DNA from: Sarcomyxa edulis
Taxonomy: Eukaryota; Basidiomycota; Agaricomycetes; Agaricales; Mycenaceae
Length of the DNA: 64,000 bases
Assembly: GCA_009761415.1 (NCBI GenBank)
Contig: QUOL01000010.1
Coordinates: 682,001-746,000 of the forward strand
Reading direction: 5' to 3'
The translations under genes were made by a program, and so were the position numbers. Positions 49,301 through 61,436 of the stretch are shown here, piece by piece. The first letter of the stretch is position 1; each line of letters opens with the position of its first letter. Under the pieces are notes generated by a model. The model was not told the origin of the DNA. It saw only the letters and a program-made list of their open reading frames with translations, and ran no database searches.

Positions 49301-50260
49301 AAGAAGAAGATACAGAATACTATACGTGTTCACATCAACATTCACTATTATTCTGTCGAAGGTAAGCCGAACGCTCCTGAAAGTCAAAGGATAATCGAGC
49401 TGAGCATGGAGTTCAATACGGTACTGACAACCTACTGGAAATATCCTCTGCGTAGCTCCAGCCCACGAACCATTTTAATTTCTTGACCGTCCGGGAAAAA
49501 GGATCTTGCGTTGTGCGGTGAAGTTCTTACGAAAACTGTAAGACAATCTTCCGGACAGGCAGAGCTTTACGACTCAACACTTTGGGCATCGCTTGAATGA
49601 AGACGTTGAGCATGTTGAGAGTGGTTGACACATCTCCCTCCGGCTGGAGGTCGTCCTTGGTCCCTTCACCTCTAAGAAGACGGTCGAGAAGTCCAACATT
49701 GACCTTCCGTACGAAGGCAATCTTGACAGAGACTTTCTTTGGATTCGAGCGTTGACCTGCGTTCAGAGGCACTTCGAACTACGAGACGGATAGAATATCA
49801 CGGCCAAATTGTGCTCTCATCCAGAAGAGAACTCACTCTCTGTGTTTGGATCCGGTAATCAGTGGTTGAGAACAAGTTCTTCCTTCCGTCGAATGCACCA
49901 CGAGGATGGAATGTCATCGGATCCACGTCCGTTTGAAGTCTCTTGATGATCTCTTGCGATTTCAGAGTGCCAAAGTTCTTGTCGCTCTCAGTGGGATTCG
50001 ACCAGGAGGGCGACATAGCTTGGCGCACATATTGATGGAAAGAATATTGACATCAATGATTGTATTGGGCTTACCGACTAGAACGAAGTAGGTCAATACT
50101 TTGACGAGTGGTTCGTTCCGAAACACGTACCGTCATAATGATACACAACTCCTCGTTGATCCCAGCTCAGTGCAAATGCGTTCGTTCTGGCAGTAACCCT
50201 CTTTCCTATGGTCCCTACACGGCCTGGAGGTATGCTACTGGCCTGATGCCGATTGGACAT
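46307..50260 (-). CDS. Argonaute protein (RNA silencing), paralogue 2
   Basis: A second small-RNA-guided effector. The start ATG at 50260 opens MSNRHQASSIPPGRVGTIGK, then ARTNAFALSWDQRGVVYHYD. The N domain continues with SDKNFGTLKSQEIIKRLQTD and FHPRGAFDGRKNLF. Later blocks include VSVKIAFVRKVNVGLLDRLL, VPKKRLDVLCAEYLRCTPYD, FSTSRPAERLRKIQQGWNV, ISPDPLYVNARILPSHFIDF and QRWVVINLTGEYGKVQEIIN. The PIWI half has RFGDISTGIVTQCI, QYLNNLILK, MVMGADVSHAGPGSDRPS (catalytic Asp 1), RIIYYRDGVSESEFERV (Asp 2) and YYADLVCRRAKFHFD (last position Asp). It ends RLKDSMYFV. More than 20 short introns are inferred. The intron splitting MG|ADV and an 8-nt microexon (46519-46526) match paralogue 1. One acceptor I first misread resolves to ..gtgtaag|AAATGG, keeping the frame open. 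It looks intact. Confidence 0.92.
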
Positions 50261-50730
50261 GGAGGCGATGGGGAGTGTAAAGGATTGTTGAGAGCACCAG
50301 ATCAGCAACTGTTGTACGACCACGCTCACAATAGACCTGGGAGAAATCAATTGTTATCCAGGGAAGTAGAAGACTCGCAGAACCTCAACAGCTCGACTCT
50401 TCGAGCTTCGAAGCCTGAGGATAGTGACCGCCGCAAAGTCACGAGAACGTGAGTCGATCTTCGAATGTCACATTGCATATCACAGATGAAACGTTACAAT
50501 AAGTACGTCCGGCACTCAGGAATTATCAGGAGACAGAACTTATAGTACAAGGACTGGTTATAGACGATTTATGTAGTATCAATGCCGGAATCTCCAAAAT
50601 ATTCGATAGGAAACAGTTATCAAACCAGAGAAGTACAATATCAGGACAAAAAAGCAAGTTTATCAACACAAAGCGCAAGTAGATGGGTCGTTCAGATCAT
50701 GGTCACGGTATAGGGACGGGAAAGAAGAAC
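50261..50730. other. Interval between Argonaute 2 start and Edc4-like gene end
   Basis: The Argonaute 2 promoter should lie here, next to the 3' flank of the Edc4-like gene on the same strand. A plus-strand frame at 50108-50452 is antisense to Argonaute 2 exon 1 and motif-free. Confidence 0.5.
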
Positions 50731-53700
50731 TCAAACAGGCATAACTTTCCTACGAAGCGTCTCCTGTATATCAGATATCGTCCTCGCAGTTTCGAGGGTA
50801 GGAGCTCCGTTGGGAATGATCCCCAGTCGTTGCTTTGTCGTATTGAGTAACAATTGGACGTTAGGGACGACTCGTGGAATGAAGTCGGTAATCAGCTTGT
50901 CCTGCAAGACCGTAAGGAACATGAATAACAACTGATGGCAGAAGTCTCTCACCTCCGGGCGAAGAAGCGCTACAGACCGCTGCAGCCACCATAGAGACGT
51001 TTTAAAAGACTCGTCATTCGGAGGGGTCTCACCGACCACAGAAGACAGCTATGACAAATAAACGTGAATTTAGATGTGGAATGACACAACTGGTGATTGC
51101 AAAATGGCCTACCCGGTGAACCAAGGTCAGAATGACAGCCTGAGAAACCAAGCTCGGGCCATTCAATGGCATGATGAGCTCAGGATTAGTGCGAGACAAA
51201 AGTTCGCGCAGTTTAGAGGCGTCTTGGGTATGGAGAACCCCGAGATAGATTTCATCCCATTGCTCGGGCTTGATTTGCGGCGACCGTTCCTGTTGTGGAG
51301 GTGGTGGCGGCGGTTGAGGCTGAGGCTGTGGAGGTAACGATGCAGGATGAGATGCCTGTGGAGCGGCGATGCCTGTAGGGAACCACGCTGGATGCATCAC
51401 AGGAGGTTGCGGTGGTGGTTGGAAATTGGGGTGATGCCCGTAATTGGGAGGTCCTTGAACCGGAGGAAGGTTCTGCTGTCGTAGGTTCATGTTCGCCTGC
51501 GATACACTAGGACCAGGCGAATGGTGTTGACTCTGCTGGAGGTGATGGAGAGAAGAGGAGACCGGAGGGTTGAGGCTGAGGAATTTGACCTGTTCGGACA
51601 ACGCTCTGACGCTATGTTCTAGATCCCGAATGGACGACTGTGAATGAGGAGATAAGCTTTCATGAACAGCAAGAGCCAAGAACGTATGTACCTCTTGGCT
51701 TCTGAACGCGTCACTCTGCCATGAAGTCAACTCAGCCTTTACACTATGAATTTCAGCATGAAGTTCCCGAAGGACTTCCTGATGCATCACCGAAGACTGC
51801 TGAGAGTACACAGGAAGGAAGGTTTTGTTGACAGCCTCTTTGATGTTTCTCTCGATGAGAGGAGTCAGATTAGCGGATAGTATGTGCGCAAAATGATTCG
51901 AGATGTCAGGACGCAGCAAGAGCTTTTCGATCTCGACGGGCAGGCTCTGTAAACCAGGTAAGCCAAATCCCAGTACTAGACTAACGAAGACAAACCTGAT
52001 TGATGAAGTCAACTAGACCCTGACTAACGTGATCGTTGAGCGCAGCTTTCACTTCGGTCCTCGTGATAGTCTCCAAAGACGGTAAGACCGAATTTTGAAC
52101 CTCGTTTTTGACTGCCATCTCAACAACGCGAGTAGTATTTCTGGTGAGCTCTGTAGAGATGAGTTTGAGGATCTTCTCCTGTCGAGCGAAATCCTCTACT
52201 TGTTCGTGGGCTCGGGCTTCTTCCAGTCGATGGTCTAGAGATGAAGGTATCTACCAAGTCAGAAGGGAAGTTTAAACGTATACGCAAAACAATTGCATAC
52301 GTTGCTTATCCATCTCCTTCCCAATCAGACGCCCAATCCGCGTATGCAAACTCTCCTCCGTCTTCCGAATCTCCCTACTCAGCGCCTGTCCAAGATTAGA
52401 CTCGTTGATAATCGCGGCATCACCTATCTTGGGATTAGGCTTCTCCTTCTCCTTCCCGCCATTATCTTCTCGTTCACGTTCTTTCCAGTTCACGTTCTTC
52501 CCACCTTTTGCACCCTTTGGTTTGACTTCTGGTAATCGACCCCCTTCATCACGAGTGAGATCGCCCTCAACGTCTTCAGACGGAGGGGTCCTCGGCCTCA
52601 GTGAAGGGGCGACCTGCGCCTGCGCAGTATTACTATTACTATTGTTGTTGTTGTGGGTATTGGTATTAGCAGATCCTGAGACCTGGAAAGGCGGACGGCC
52701 CTTATTGTTTTCCGCCTGTTGCAGAAGAGCCTGAGGAAGAACAAAAGGAGGGAACTTCGCAGGAGCCTGAGCCAACGCGGTATCAAACCACTCTTTGCGA
52801 ATAAGGATCTGATCAACCCCACTCGAATGAACCGAAAACGCAACAAGCGCCAACTCCCCAGGAGATAATTTCGCCGCGACACAAGCCGCGTGAGCCTCGT
52901 CACCGTGAGGATCAGCATCGGCTGTGAGGATGACGAAGTGGATGGTGGGTTTCGGCCCTACGAATTCGATGACCTGCTCGATGTAGGCTTTGGCTGTGTC
53001 TTCTCCATTGTTGTTGCTGTTAGTGATGAACGGGTCGAGATTGAGTTTGAAAGCAATCATACTATCCCTCCGACAATTGGCCACCCAGAGCGTCTGGATC
53101 CTTGAGTCGTAACTGACATGACCGAACATCTCGTTGTCTTCTTGGTTTCCATTCGTGAATGTGATCGTTGAGAGCACTTGTTTCGTGGTCAATGACAACA
53201 ATTGGAAGATGGTGCCGTTCTTGCGACCAAGGACGATTCCACCATCGACGAATGTCAGTGACGAAGGTCGGTCTTCACCCCGGATTTTGTGCGTCGTGTA
53301 GGGCAGTTTATCGTTGACGTTCCAGACTGTTAACGTTGAGTCTTCCGAGATGGTGGCCAACGCGTAATGGAAGACGTCGAAATCGAAAGCAAGGACGGGC
53401 TAACGGGTTGTGCGAAATTTAGTCATAAGTGTGTTGTTTTATTGGCTGGGAAAGTACTCACAGAAGGCATCGTGAACACCTGTCCGATATGATGAAGATC
53501 AGATTGAGGCACGAGTTGAGCCCGCAAACCCTGCGTGTTGACCAAATCGATCAGATAAACTTTGTTTTCTGAAGCCACAGCCAGCGTATCCGCCTCTTTG
53601 GGATGCCATTTGACAGAGTGCAGAGCATCTGAACCACTCGCCGGTGGGACGCAGAGAAGTAGTTTTCCTCTGTAGGGACAGAAACCATATCAGTGAATCC

Positions 53701-55741
53701 ACAATCCACGATGCACGCCACAATTTTATATGCGTGGGCTTGATGTGTAAAGCACTCACGGGACATCATCAGTGATGGTTTCTGGGAGTTCCCATACGAC
53801 GAAACCTCCATCGGACGTCACGCCTGCAAGTCTGTTGACATAGACCGCCATATCGGTAACACTGGACGTGTTTGGGAACGTTGAGGGTAACTGGAGCAAT
53901 GTACGATCTCCACTCGATCTCGAGATGACCCGAACGCGACCTAATCGATGTCACTTTGAGGAAGAAAATTGATATAGAAGAATAGAAAGAGACGCACCTC
54001 GTGTCATGGCGTACGCAACCCAGTGTGTAGCGCCTATAGTCGTTCCGGGTAGGAACACAGAATCCTGCTTGACGAGTGCGATGGCAGTCGACTTGACAGC
54101 ATCGCGGGTAGCTTGAATTTCCTCCTGTGATTGGGATACATCGAATATGATATTCTGGGTCTGAGGGCTGTGGGGATTGGGTCTCGTCAGCATCCGAAAT
54201 TATAAGGCAGTGATTGGATAGACGTACCTCGGACTAGAAACATTTTTACTGGTTCTAGCTGTGGGCGCCGCCTTCGACTTGTTGTAACCTCGAGGACCCG
54301 GCGAACTCTCCTTGTCCCTTCGGTTGCCCTGGACAGAACCTTGCTGTGAATCACCAGTACGAGGAGGCGGTCGTTGCGTCGCCTGAGTCTTCGGTGGTGA
54401 CAGACGAGGTGATGCATTACGAGGTTTGGGCTGCAAGGGAGGTGGAACAGCTGTTCTCGCCTGAATGGAATCTGCTTGCGAAAAGTCAGAGTAGCTGTCA
54501 TACGCCGATTGAGCTGGAGCAGGAGCCATAATAGGAGGAGCAGCGGGAGGTTGCGATCTTGTCAGGTGTTCCAACAAGTTCTCCACGGACTGCCGTTTCG
54601 GATCAGATATGGCAGACCAACCTGAATCATCATTTCCACTGGAAATGCTGGCTGGTTGGGGAGGAACTGGCTTTTTCTTGACAGCAGATGTGGACGATAA
54701 AGCATCGAAGGGAGACACGAAATCAAACATGGATTTACGAGGAGAAGGCGGTTGTTGGGTTTGCTGCTGCTGCTGGGGTGCTTGGGGTGGTTGCGGCAGT
54801 CCTTGGTGCCTCTGTGTAAGATCGCTGGATGGGTCGTGGTTGTTGTATGGGTCACGGTTGCGATACTCTCCTTCGCGCTGCGAAGTTACGGATGACGATG
54901 CGTATGGAGGTGATGGAGCGTTAGCCTGACCGGAGGCTCTCTGTGAGTCGCTGTAATTGGATCTTGGAGGGTTCCTAAGAGATATGAAGGTAGATCAGCC
55001 AATCGTTCCAGGCGAATCGCAGAAAGGGAGAGAAAGTAAAGGAGAGAGAAAGAAGGAGAATAAGACATCGGAATCCATGCCACATCCTCGTGTATAATAG
55101 CGACCATGATGTCCAACATGCTACCAATAGCATTGACAGGCAGACGCTCGAAGAAAGAGATCTAATTGGACCATCCGTGTGGGGTAGTCATAGATGAGTC
55201 AAAGAAGAAGCGCCTCGATTTTGGCGAGATATATTCTTTTATTTCCATTTAATGGAATTGTTGCTCACCCTGCCATCAACTGCTCCAGCAAGATTTTTCC
55301 CTGCGTCTCGTTGTGACTCGGAGACGTTCCAGACCTCTGTGAGGACCCAGGAGGAGTTGGGACCTGTTGAGGCATCTGTGCTGGTGCTGGTGCTGGCGCG
55401 GATGTAGGAGGTGGACCACGGCCAGCAGCAGCACTAGTGGCAGATGGAGCACCAAGGAGAGATAGAAGAGCACTTTGCCTATCCGAAGCAGAGTTATTGG
55501 GAACAGAAGCAGACGATGAGATGGTATCATCAGCAAGAGGTACTACAGGAGTTGTAGGTGCTGAATTTGAATCGTAAGTATTCTGCATATCAGATTGTGT
55601 ACTGAGATTATGGAAAAGAGAGTCGATCTGGTTGGGAGGGCTATGATGCTGGGCCGGATAAGCTGGCTGATGCTGAGGTTGTGTCACTGGAGGAGTCGAA
55701 CCTCTCGAAAAGAGGTCCTGAATTGCACGATTTGTATCCAT
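50731..55741 (-). CDS. Edc4/Ge-1-like WD40 decapping scaffold
   Basis: This is predicted to be a P-body scaffold that links decapping activators to Dcp2 (animal Edc4/Ge-1, fission yeast Pdc1). The start ATG at 55741 gives MDTNRAIQDLFSRGSTPPVT. A long Pro/Gln/Ser-rich disordered leader contains short conserved pieces such as ALLSLLGAPSA, GKILLEQLMAG and FDFVSPFDALS. A WD40 domain follows: VTDMAVYVNRLAGVTSDGGF, ALHSVKWHPKEADTLAVASE, LAFDFDVFHYALATISEDST and VWVANC-like blade segments. Then come a Pro-rich linker and a helical C-terminus (EIEKLLLRPDISNHFAHIL, IKEAVNKTFLPVYSQQSS, RELHAEIHSVKAELTSWQSD). The end reads DKLITDFIPRVVPNVQLLL and RRKVMPV. Domain order and size match Edc4. The exact assignment rests on architecture rather than a diagnostic motif. 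Confidence 0.8.
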
Positions 55742-56641
55742 TTCTGGCCAGAGAAGAGATTATCGACCTTTTGGACTTGAGAGACGTTGAGATACCCTGA
55801 GATTTGAGACGGACTTTGCAACTTTGAACGTTTCTGAAAAACCAAAAGTCACTCACTCAAACTCAATTCGAAGCAGAAACACGCACTCCCCACGAGGCGG
55901 GAGGACCCCGACTACCCTTTCATACCCGGACGTCCTGTCACTGCTGCATCTACTCCGAGACTAGTACTCACTAGTACTGGATACAACTTACAAGGTACCT
56001 CTGAGGTACCCAGCACTAGTACGCGAATAACTGCTAGCTATCGACGAGATCTGGGGTCGTCTTCATCGGCTACTACGAATTTCAAAGGGCATCCTGGACC
56101 CACAACTCGGCGTACATGCCCCGAGGCACAATTCTCCACGAGGGTGGGGTGAACGTATGTTGGCGTTATCATTGAGGACATGTCTCGGATCTCATCACCT
56201 GCCCAAGTACTATGTCAGGCCTCGTCGACCGTGGATACTATTTTCGACCAGCAGATAACGATCGCGAGTCGTGTTTCTCGACACACGCGATTAATTCCAC
56301 GCTGGATAGTCTGAGCACCCTCTAGACTTACCTGGGTCTCTGGATCATAGACTGGCCACGCTTCTCTCGCGTTCACGACGCGTTACTACCTTGGAGCTTG
56401 CTGAGTTGGCCTTGAGGCCCACCCCACCTCGCATTTCCGTGCAAGTCGCCCAGCTGCTAAACTCTCGGATAGCGAAGGCGGCACATGGGTGTAATCACTC
56501 TTTCCCCACCAGGAGGAAATGATACTCGCATGGTGATGACGATACAAGATCCAGATAGACCTACAGAGATTTACAACAAGACTTGAATGGCCCGGGCTTG
56601 ACCAAACCGAGGACCGTGTATCATGACTACTCACAGTATAA
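55742..56641. other. 0.9 kb intergenic with palindromic cluster
   Basis: No supported gene. At 55994-56010 there is a perfect inverted repeat, GGTACCTC-T-GAGGTACC. Just upstream, ACTAGTACT occurs twice (55960-55968, 55970-55978), with a further ACTAGTAC copy near 56014. The region lies between the Edc4-like start and the F-box gene stop. Confidence 0.5.
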
Positions 56642-58324
56642 CTACAGTAACCTCAAGCCTCTCTCCCTCAACACCATCAACCTGTCTAAATCTTGCGGAT
56701 GCGTCGGATCGAGACGAGGATTGATAGATCTCAACCGCACTATTCCCGAACCACTCCCATTGCTATCTGGAAGGAGATCACTCGCATTATACCTGGACTC
56801 TACCATCCTCGCCAACACCCCATCCGAAGAAAACAAACAGGTCCCTAGCTTGATCACTTCAAGTTTCGGACACAAGCATGTATACTTACGGACCCACTTC
56901 CAGCCGTCCTTAAGCACGTCTCGTTCGTCCACTGTAAGCAGTCCAAGAACTCCATCTCTGACTACCGCTCCCCCACCCAACCTAAGTTCTTTCAAAGAGC
57001 TACTAACACCTCGTAAACACTCGACGAGCTCTTCTTCACTCGATACGACGTTTATCAGATGCAGTACTTCCAAGTTGCATCGGGATCGTTGGACGAAGGA
57101 TGTGAAGGGGCCCTGGGACTGGGATTGGGACCATACGCGTGACATCATCATCAATCCTTCCTCGTCACGCGCCAGGTCGGTGATATGCAGACTACGCAGG
57201 GATGGCAGGAGGAGATGGGTGAAGAAAGGGTTTATGCATTGGGTCGTGTGAATGATGAGGGAGTTAAGCGATGTGAGGATAATCGGGGAAGGAGGGTCAG
57301 AATCGTCATTTGTCCGTATATGTGGGTCGTCGGCGTCGGATGGCTGACATATCGCCTTGAAGGTACAGTGTACGAGTTGCGGGCACTGTTGGATTATTTC
57401 GAGGCAAGCAGGTACAGAGAGGGATGCATCCACATCGAGGTCCGTTAGGTGTGTGTAATGAAACACGAAGAGATCTCGGAACTGATGACGGTGGAATGCT
57501 GATTCTGTTTGGCTCCACGAGAAAAACCGAAGCTGGGGGAATTTCTCCCCTGTTATAGTCAGTCTTGGACTCGGAAAGTGAGTGTCCGTTTCTGCCTCTG
57601 TTTCGCGAGGGGATAATTTGATTTCGAGTTTCTGTAGGGATACTAGAGCTGCGCTTTTGTTGTTCAAGAATCGGGCCAAAAGTCTGTGGGTGTGTTTGGG
57701 GATGATCAGTCGGAGGTCGCGCCAGCGCGGGGTATAGGCAGTGAGGATTCGAAAGAATGTCGCCACATTTTGGGCATTCGCAGATGGGATATACGCGAAG
57801 AGGGAAATCAGGTGAGAGCTTGATCGGAGGAGCCATAGGTTCAATAGGTCGAGACGCTGTTGAGTTAACTCGGGTGGGTGGAGATGGTGCAGGTGTATAG
57901 CGAGCGAGTTCCAGAGTCTGGGCGAGGATAGCACTGCGTGACGCCAGGGAGAGCAGATTTGGGCTAGGAGGAGTGGTGCTTTCATCGGATGAGGCGTGAT
58001 ATATCTATCGGAGGGGAGGCACTGGATGAATATCTCTTGCATGATCTCGATGGGCATTTTGCGGATCGGAGAGAGGAGTGCGGTGTGCTGAGATATTTCA
58101 TCGACTGTGGAGGATGCCTCAAAGGTGAGTGCATCAAGCCTGGAAGTGAGGTTGGTTATGAGTGATTGGACTTGCGAGATCTCATGGCGGAGAGACGATA
58201 GATGAGATTCCTTTTGGGCTATAATGGTACGTATCTCGAGTATTTGACTCGAGGTAGGCATATAGTTTGTTCCGAGGAGATGTATGACCGGAGAGTACAT
58301 GGTGGATGATGGCCAGCTTTGCAT
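56642..58324 (-). CDS. F-box protein
   Basis: This is predicted to be a substrate receptor for an SCF ubiquitin ligase. It is encoded without introns, unusual among its neighbours but common for the expanded F-box families of mushrooms. The first true ATG is at 58324; a later Met (MPTSSQILEIRTI, near 58261) may be the real start. Residues about 45-75 form a coiled coil (SHLSSLRHEISQVQSLITNL). The F-box follows: LLSPIRKMPIEIMQEIFIQC and LLAQICSPWRHAVLSSPRLW. The rest shows irregular leucine-rich repeats (LRSLHITDLARDE, LEVLHLINVVSSEEELVECL, SLKELRLGGG). The gene is 560 codons from the first ATG and is divergent from CDC45. Confidence 0.85.
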   Translation of the reverse strand: MQSWPSSTMYSPVIHLLGTNYMPTSSQILEIRTIIAQKESHLSSLRHEISQVQSLITNLTSRLDALTFEASSTVDEISQHTALLSPIRKMPIEIMQEIFIQCLPSDRYITPHPMKAPLLLAQICSPWRHAVLSSPRLWNSLAIHLHHLHPPELTQQRLDLLNLWLLRSSSHLISLFAYIPSANAQNVATFFRILTAYTPRWRDLRLIIPKHTHRLLARFLNNKSAALVSLQKLEIKLSPRETEAETDTHFPSPRLTITGEKFPQLRFFSWSQTESAFHRHQFRDLFVFHYTHLTDLDVDASLSVPACLEIIQQCPQLVHCTFKAICQPSDADDPHIRTNDDSDPPSPIILTSLNSLIIHTTQCINPFFTHLLLPSLRSLHITDLARDEEGLMMMSRVWSQSQSQGPFTSFVQRSRCNLEVLHLINVVSSEEELVECLRGVSSSLKELRLGGGAVVRDGVLGLLTVDERDVLKDGWKWVRKYTCLCPKLEVIKLGTCLFSSDGVLARMVESRYNASDLLPDSNGSGSGIVRLRSINPRLDPTHPQDLDRLMVLRERGLRLL

Positions 58325-58615
58325 TCTTGATCCCCAGCATCTCACCAGGACCTTTTTCTAAGGTTCCAGACTAGACTAGAGGCTATTAGGACACTCGGAG
58401 ATTCGAGAGGGGCCGTCGCTGTCACACGCGCGATAATGATATGATGTTCTGTTTCTCAAATCGCATGTCAGTGGGAACGCTCAAGATAACGGCAGCTAAA
58501 GATAGATAGATAAATGAGTGCGTGACATGATCACAGAACCACGTGCTTTCGTGTCTCCGTGACATCAGATCCAATACGCGTTTTGTTGAGCGTGACAGGT
58601 CTGTCACCAACCACC

Positions 58616-61217
58616 ATGGGATATCTTCAACCGCCTCATCTCTCCACAAAAGAACACCCATCCTACGCCCAGGGATACGCCCAAATTCTCTCAGCTCACA
58701 GACGCTCTCCACTAACCTCCGCTTCATCTGTCATCATCCTTGTCGCTCGCGATGTCGACGCTCTTTGTGCTGCTAGAATGCTCGCAGAATTGTTCAGACA
58801 GGACGACGTAACTTATAGGATTATACCCGTGGCAGGCATTGAAGACGGCTTGAAAAAGGCGTCTGATATCAAATACTACAAAGAGGTCGGTCTACCCCGA
58901 AAAAATACTACCCCAGCATCTGTTGATACCCTATTGACAAACAGCTACATACCCTCATCTTCATCAACCTCGGCGCGACTTTGGAGTTGGGTGCAGAAGT
59001 ATGGTTTGGGGAGGTCCGGGACAACGTATGGATCCACGTCATAGACTCTCATCGTCCATACGATCTTTCCAATATCTTCGAAGACAACAAAGTTGTCGTC
59101 TGGGACGATGGAAGCATAGCAGATCTGGAACGGGTGTCTGAGGCTTATCGTTTGCAATTGGTGCGTTGTATTTGCCCAGTATTCTTCTTTTGATTGGGAT
59201 GGTATTGATTGTATCACAGAGTGTACCATCTGCAGACGATCCCCAATTTCCAGGTTTTGATGACGAAGAAACTGACGATGACGAGCCTGAAGATGACGAA
59301 GAGGAAGACGATCTGAGCGGGGAAGAGTATGAAGACTACCGTGGACCATCCGGAAAACGGAGATCATTGGGCGATGGCGAGAAACGGAAACGACGAAAAG
59401 TCGACGAGGATGGCAACGTGAGTTCCCTCTCGCGATCGACTGTATGATCATAATATCAAGTTTATTCCCACCAGCCTGCGCCAAAACGAGTCAATCGCGA
59501 AGAATGGGATGAGAGCAACGACATCATCACGAAATTTTATACATCCGGGACATGGTATGGTCAAAGTGCGGCTGGAATCATATACGCACTGGCCACCATC
59601 ATCGAACGCGCAGATAATGAACTACTATGGTGCGTTGCCATATGTTTTCTCGCACAACAACACCTTTGACACAATGATACTGATGCCACCACACCATCCT
59701 CAGGCTGGCCATTCTAGGACTAACAGAACAATATATCAGCTCTCGCATCTCCCGAGAATCATACGACATGTACCAAGCCGCTTTCAACGACGAGGTAGCA
59801 CGGCTTAACGTCCCTCGGAACCAAGGCCTTCTGACAACCGCAAACGCAAACGTGAATTCAACAACGATAGTCACCAACCCAGACGATACCAACATCCGCG
59901 CGACTGAGGAACTGCGGTTTACACTGTTCCGGCACTGGACATTATACGACGCGATGTATCATTCAAGCTACGTTGCTAGTAAGTTGGGGATTTGGAAAGA
60001 GAGGGGGAGGAAGCGGTTGACTGGTTTGTTAGCCAAGATGGGGTACGTTTTCCAAGTCGGAAGGTGCATAGATATCTCATTTCATTTTCGTTCGTGGATG
60101 TACAGGTTCTCGATTCCACAAACCCAGCAACCATACGCACATATGGACATTGATCTTAAATCCCAACTTCTGACGAAACTAGACGCCATTGCGCCTGAGT
60201 ATGGGTTGGTAGAACTGACGTATCCTTCTTTTCTACGATGTTATGGGTGGCGAGGGCAGCCCCTTAGTGCGGCTGATGCAGTGGAGGCTGTAGGGGTCCT
60301 CCTAGATGTGGCGGGTGGTATAAGAGTCGAAGTCGAGGTCGAAGGCGCTAGGAACGGAGGGGAATGGTTTGGTGGTGGAAAGCTTTGGGAAGGGGCGACT
60401 ATCAGCGAGGATAAGGAAGGAAGGCGGAGAAAGATAGAAGAGAGGGAGAATGTCCCGCCTGCCGAGGACGGTGCGGTCAGAAAAGCTAAGGTTGTCGGAG
60501 AAGGCGAGGATGAGGATGAGGACGCCCAGGAGGAGGAAGAGGTTGGCTGGTGGGTGCGTAACTTCTGGACGGCATATGACGCTCTTGGAGAGTATGTATC
60601 TTTTCTTCCAGCGTTTCACTCTTTGAGCAGCACTGATAATTTCTCCCTACAGTATAACCCGCCTCCAACCTGCTCTTCCACTCTCTATGTCCATCCACCG
60701 CGCCATCATCCGGCAAGGCACTTCTATAATCGACAAACACGACATCCGCACCATGCGTACTCACCGCGTCGTGACGCTCACGCAAGGTCCTGACCTCCCA
60801 CTGTTTGTTCATCCGGGTGTGCTATCCCGCCTTGCGCTGTGGCTCGTCGATGCTCTGCGAGACCGTGTAGGCAATGCTACAGTGGGAACAAGGGGCAAGG
60901 GGAAGAAGAAGAGCCTCCCATTTGTCGTGGCGTGCTTAGACGAACCCAGAAAGAAGTACATTATTGTGGGTGTCACTGGTGCGCTGGACTTCGGAGATGT
61001 TAGGAAGAAGTGAGTCACTCTATCCGTCTTCGATCTGGCGGTCCGTGTGCTAACGCCGTTTTCCGATTACAGTCAGTTTGCGATTGACTTCATGAGCGCG
61101 AAAGCGGCTACTGACGCTCACATGACGCACATATCGTTCAACACTAATGTGATCGAGCTTGCACAAGATGATCTAAAGATGTTTTTGGAGAGGTTATGTG
61201 AGGGATCTGAGGCCTGA
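58616..61217 (+). CDS. CDC45: DNA replication initiation factor Cdc45
   Basis: Cdc45 is part of the CMG (Cdc45-MCM-GINS) replicative helicase in the nucleus and has an inactive DHH-phosphoesterase fold related to RecJ. The ATG at 58616 leads to SVIILVARDVDALCAARMLA and DVTYRIIPVAGIEDGLKKAS. An intron joins to LHTLIFINLGATLELGAEVW, then VRDNVWIHVIDSHRPYDLSN and FEDNKVVVWDDGS. A long acidic insert (EDDEEEDDLSGEEYEDYRGP) is typical. Later segments include HWTLYDAMYHSSYVASKLGI, LGIWKERGRKRLTGLLAKMG, YPSFLRCYGWRGQPLSAADA, VEAVGVLLDVAGGIRVEVE, and the C-terminus with IVGVTGALDFGDVRKKQFAI. It ends MFLERLCEGSEA. About ten short introns. Confidence 0.94.
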
Positions 61218-61436
61218 AGAGGGCAGTGTCGGTCATATTTTATTCTGGGAACCATCGTGTATTGTATTAATTAATTGTAACGAACTAGAACTCTCCAGTA
61301 GTGGGAGCTCGCCACTTGGAAAGTGGATGCATTCTACTAGACTCGTGAACCAGGCAGTCTTTGTCTGACTTGCTTGTGAACGCGAACGTTGCCGTCAGGA
61401 GGCAAACGAGTTGTGACTATGATTAAAACTTGTGAA

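Noticed and set aside
56583..57251. 222-codon plus-strand ORF
   Set aside because: It is antisense to the intronless F-box gene, whose F-box and leucine-rich features are clear on the minus strand.
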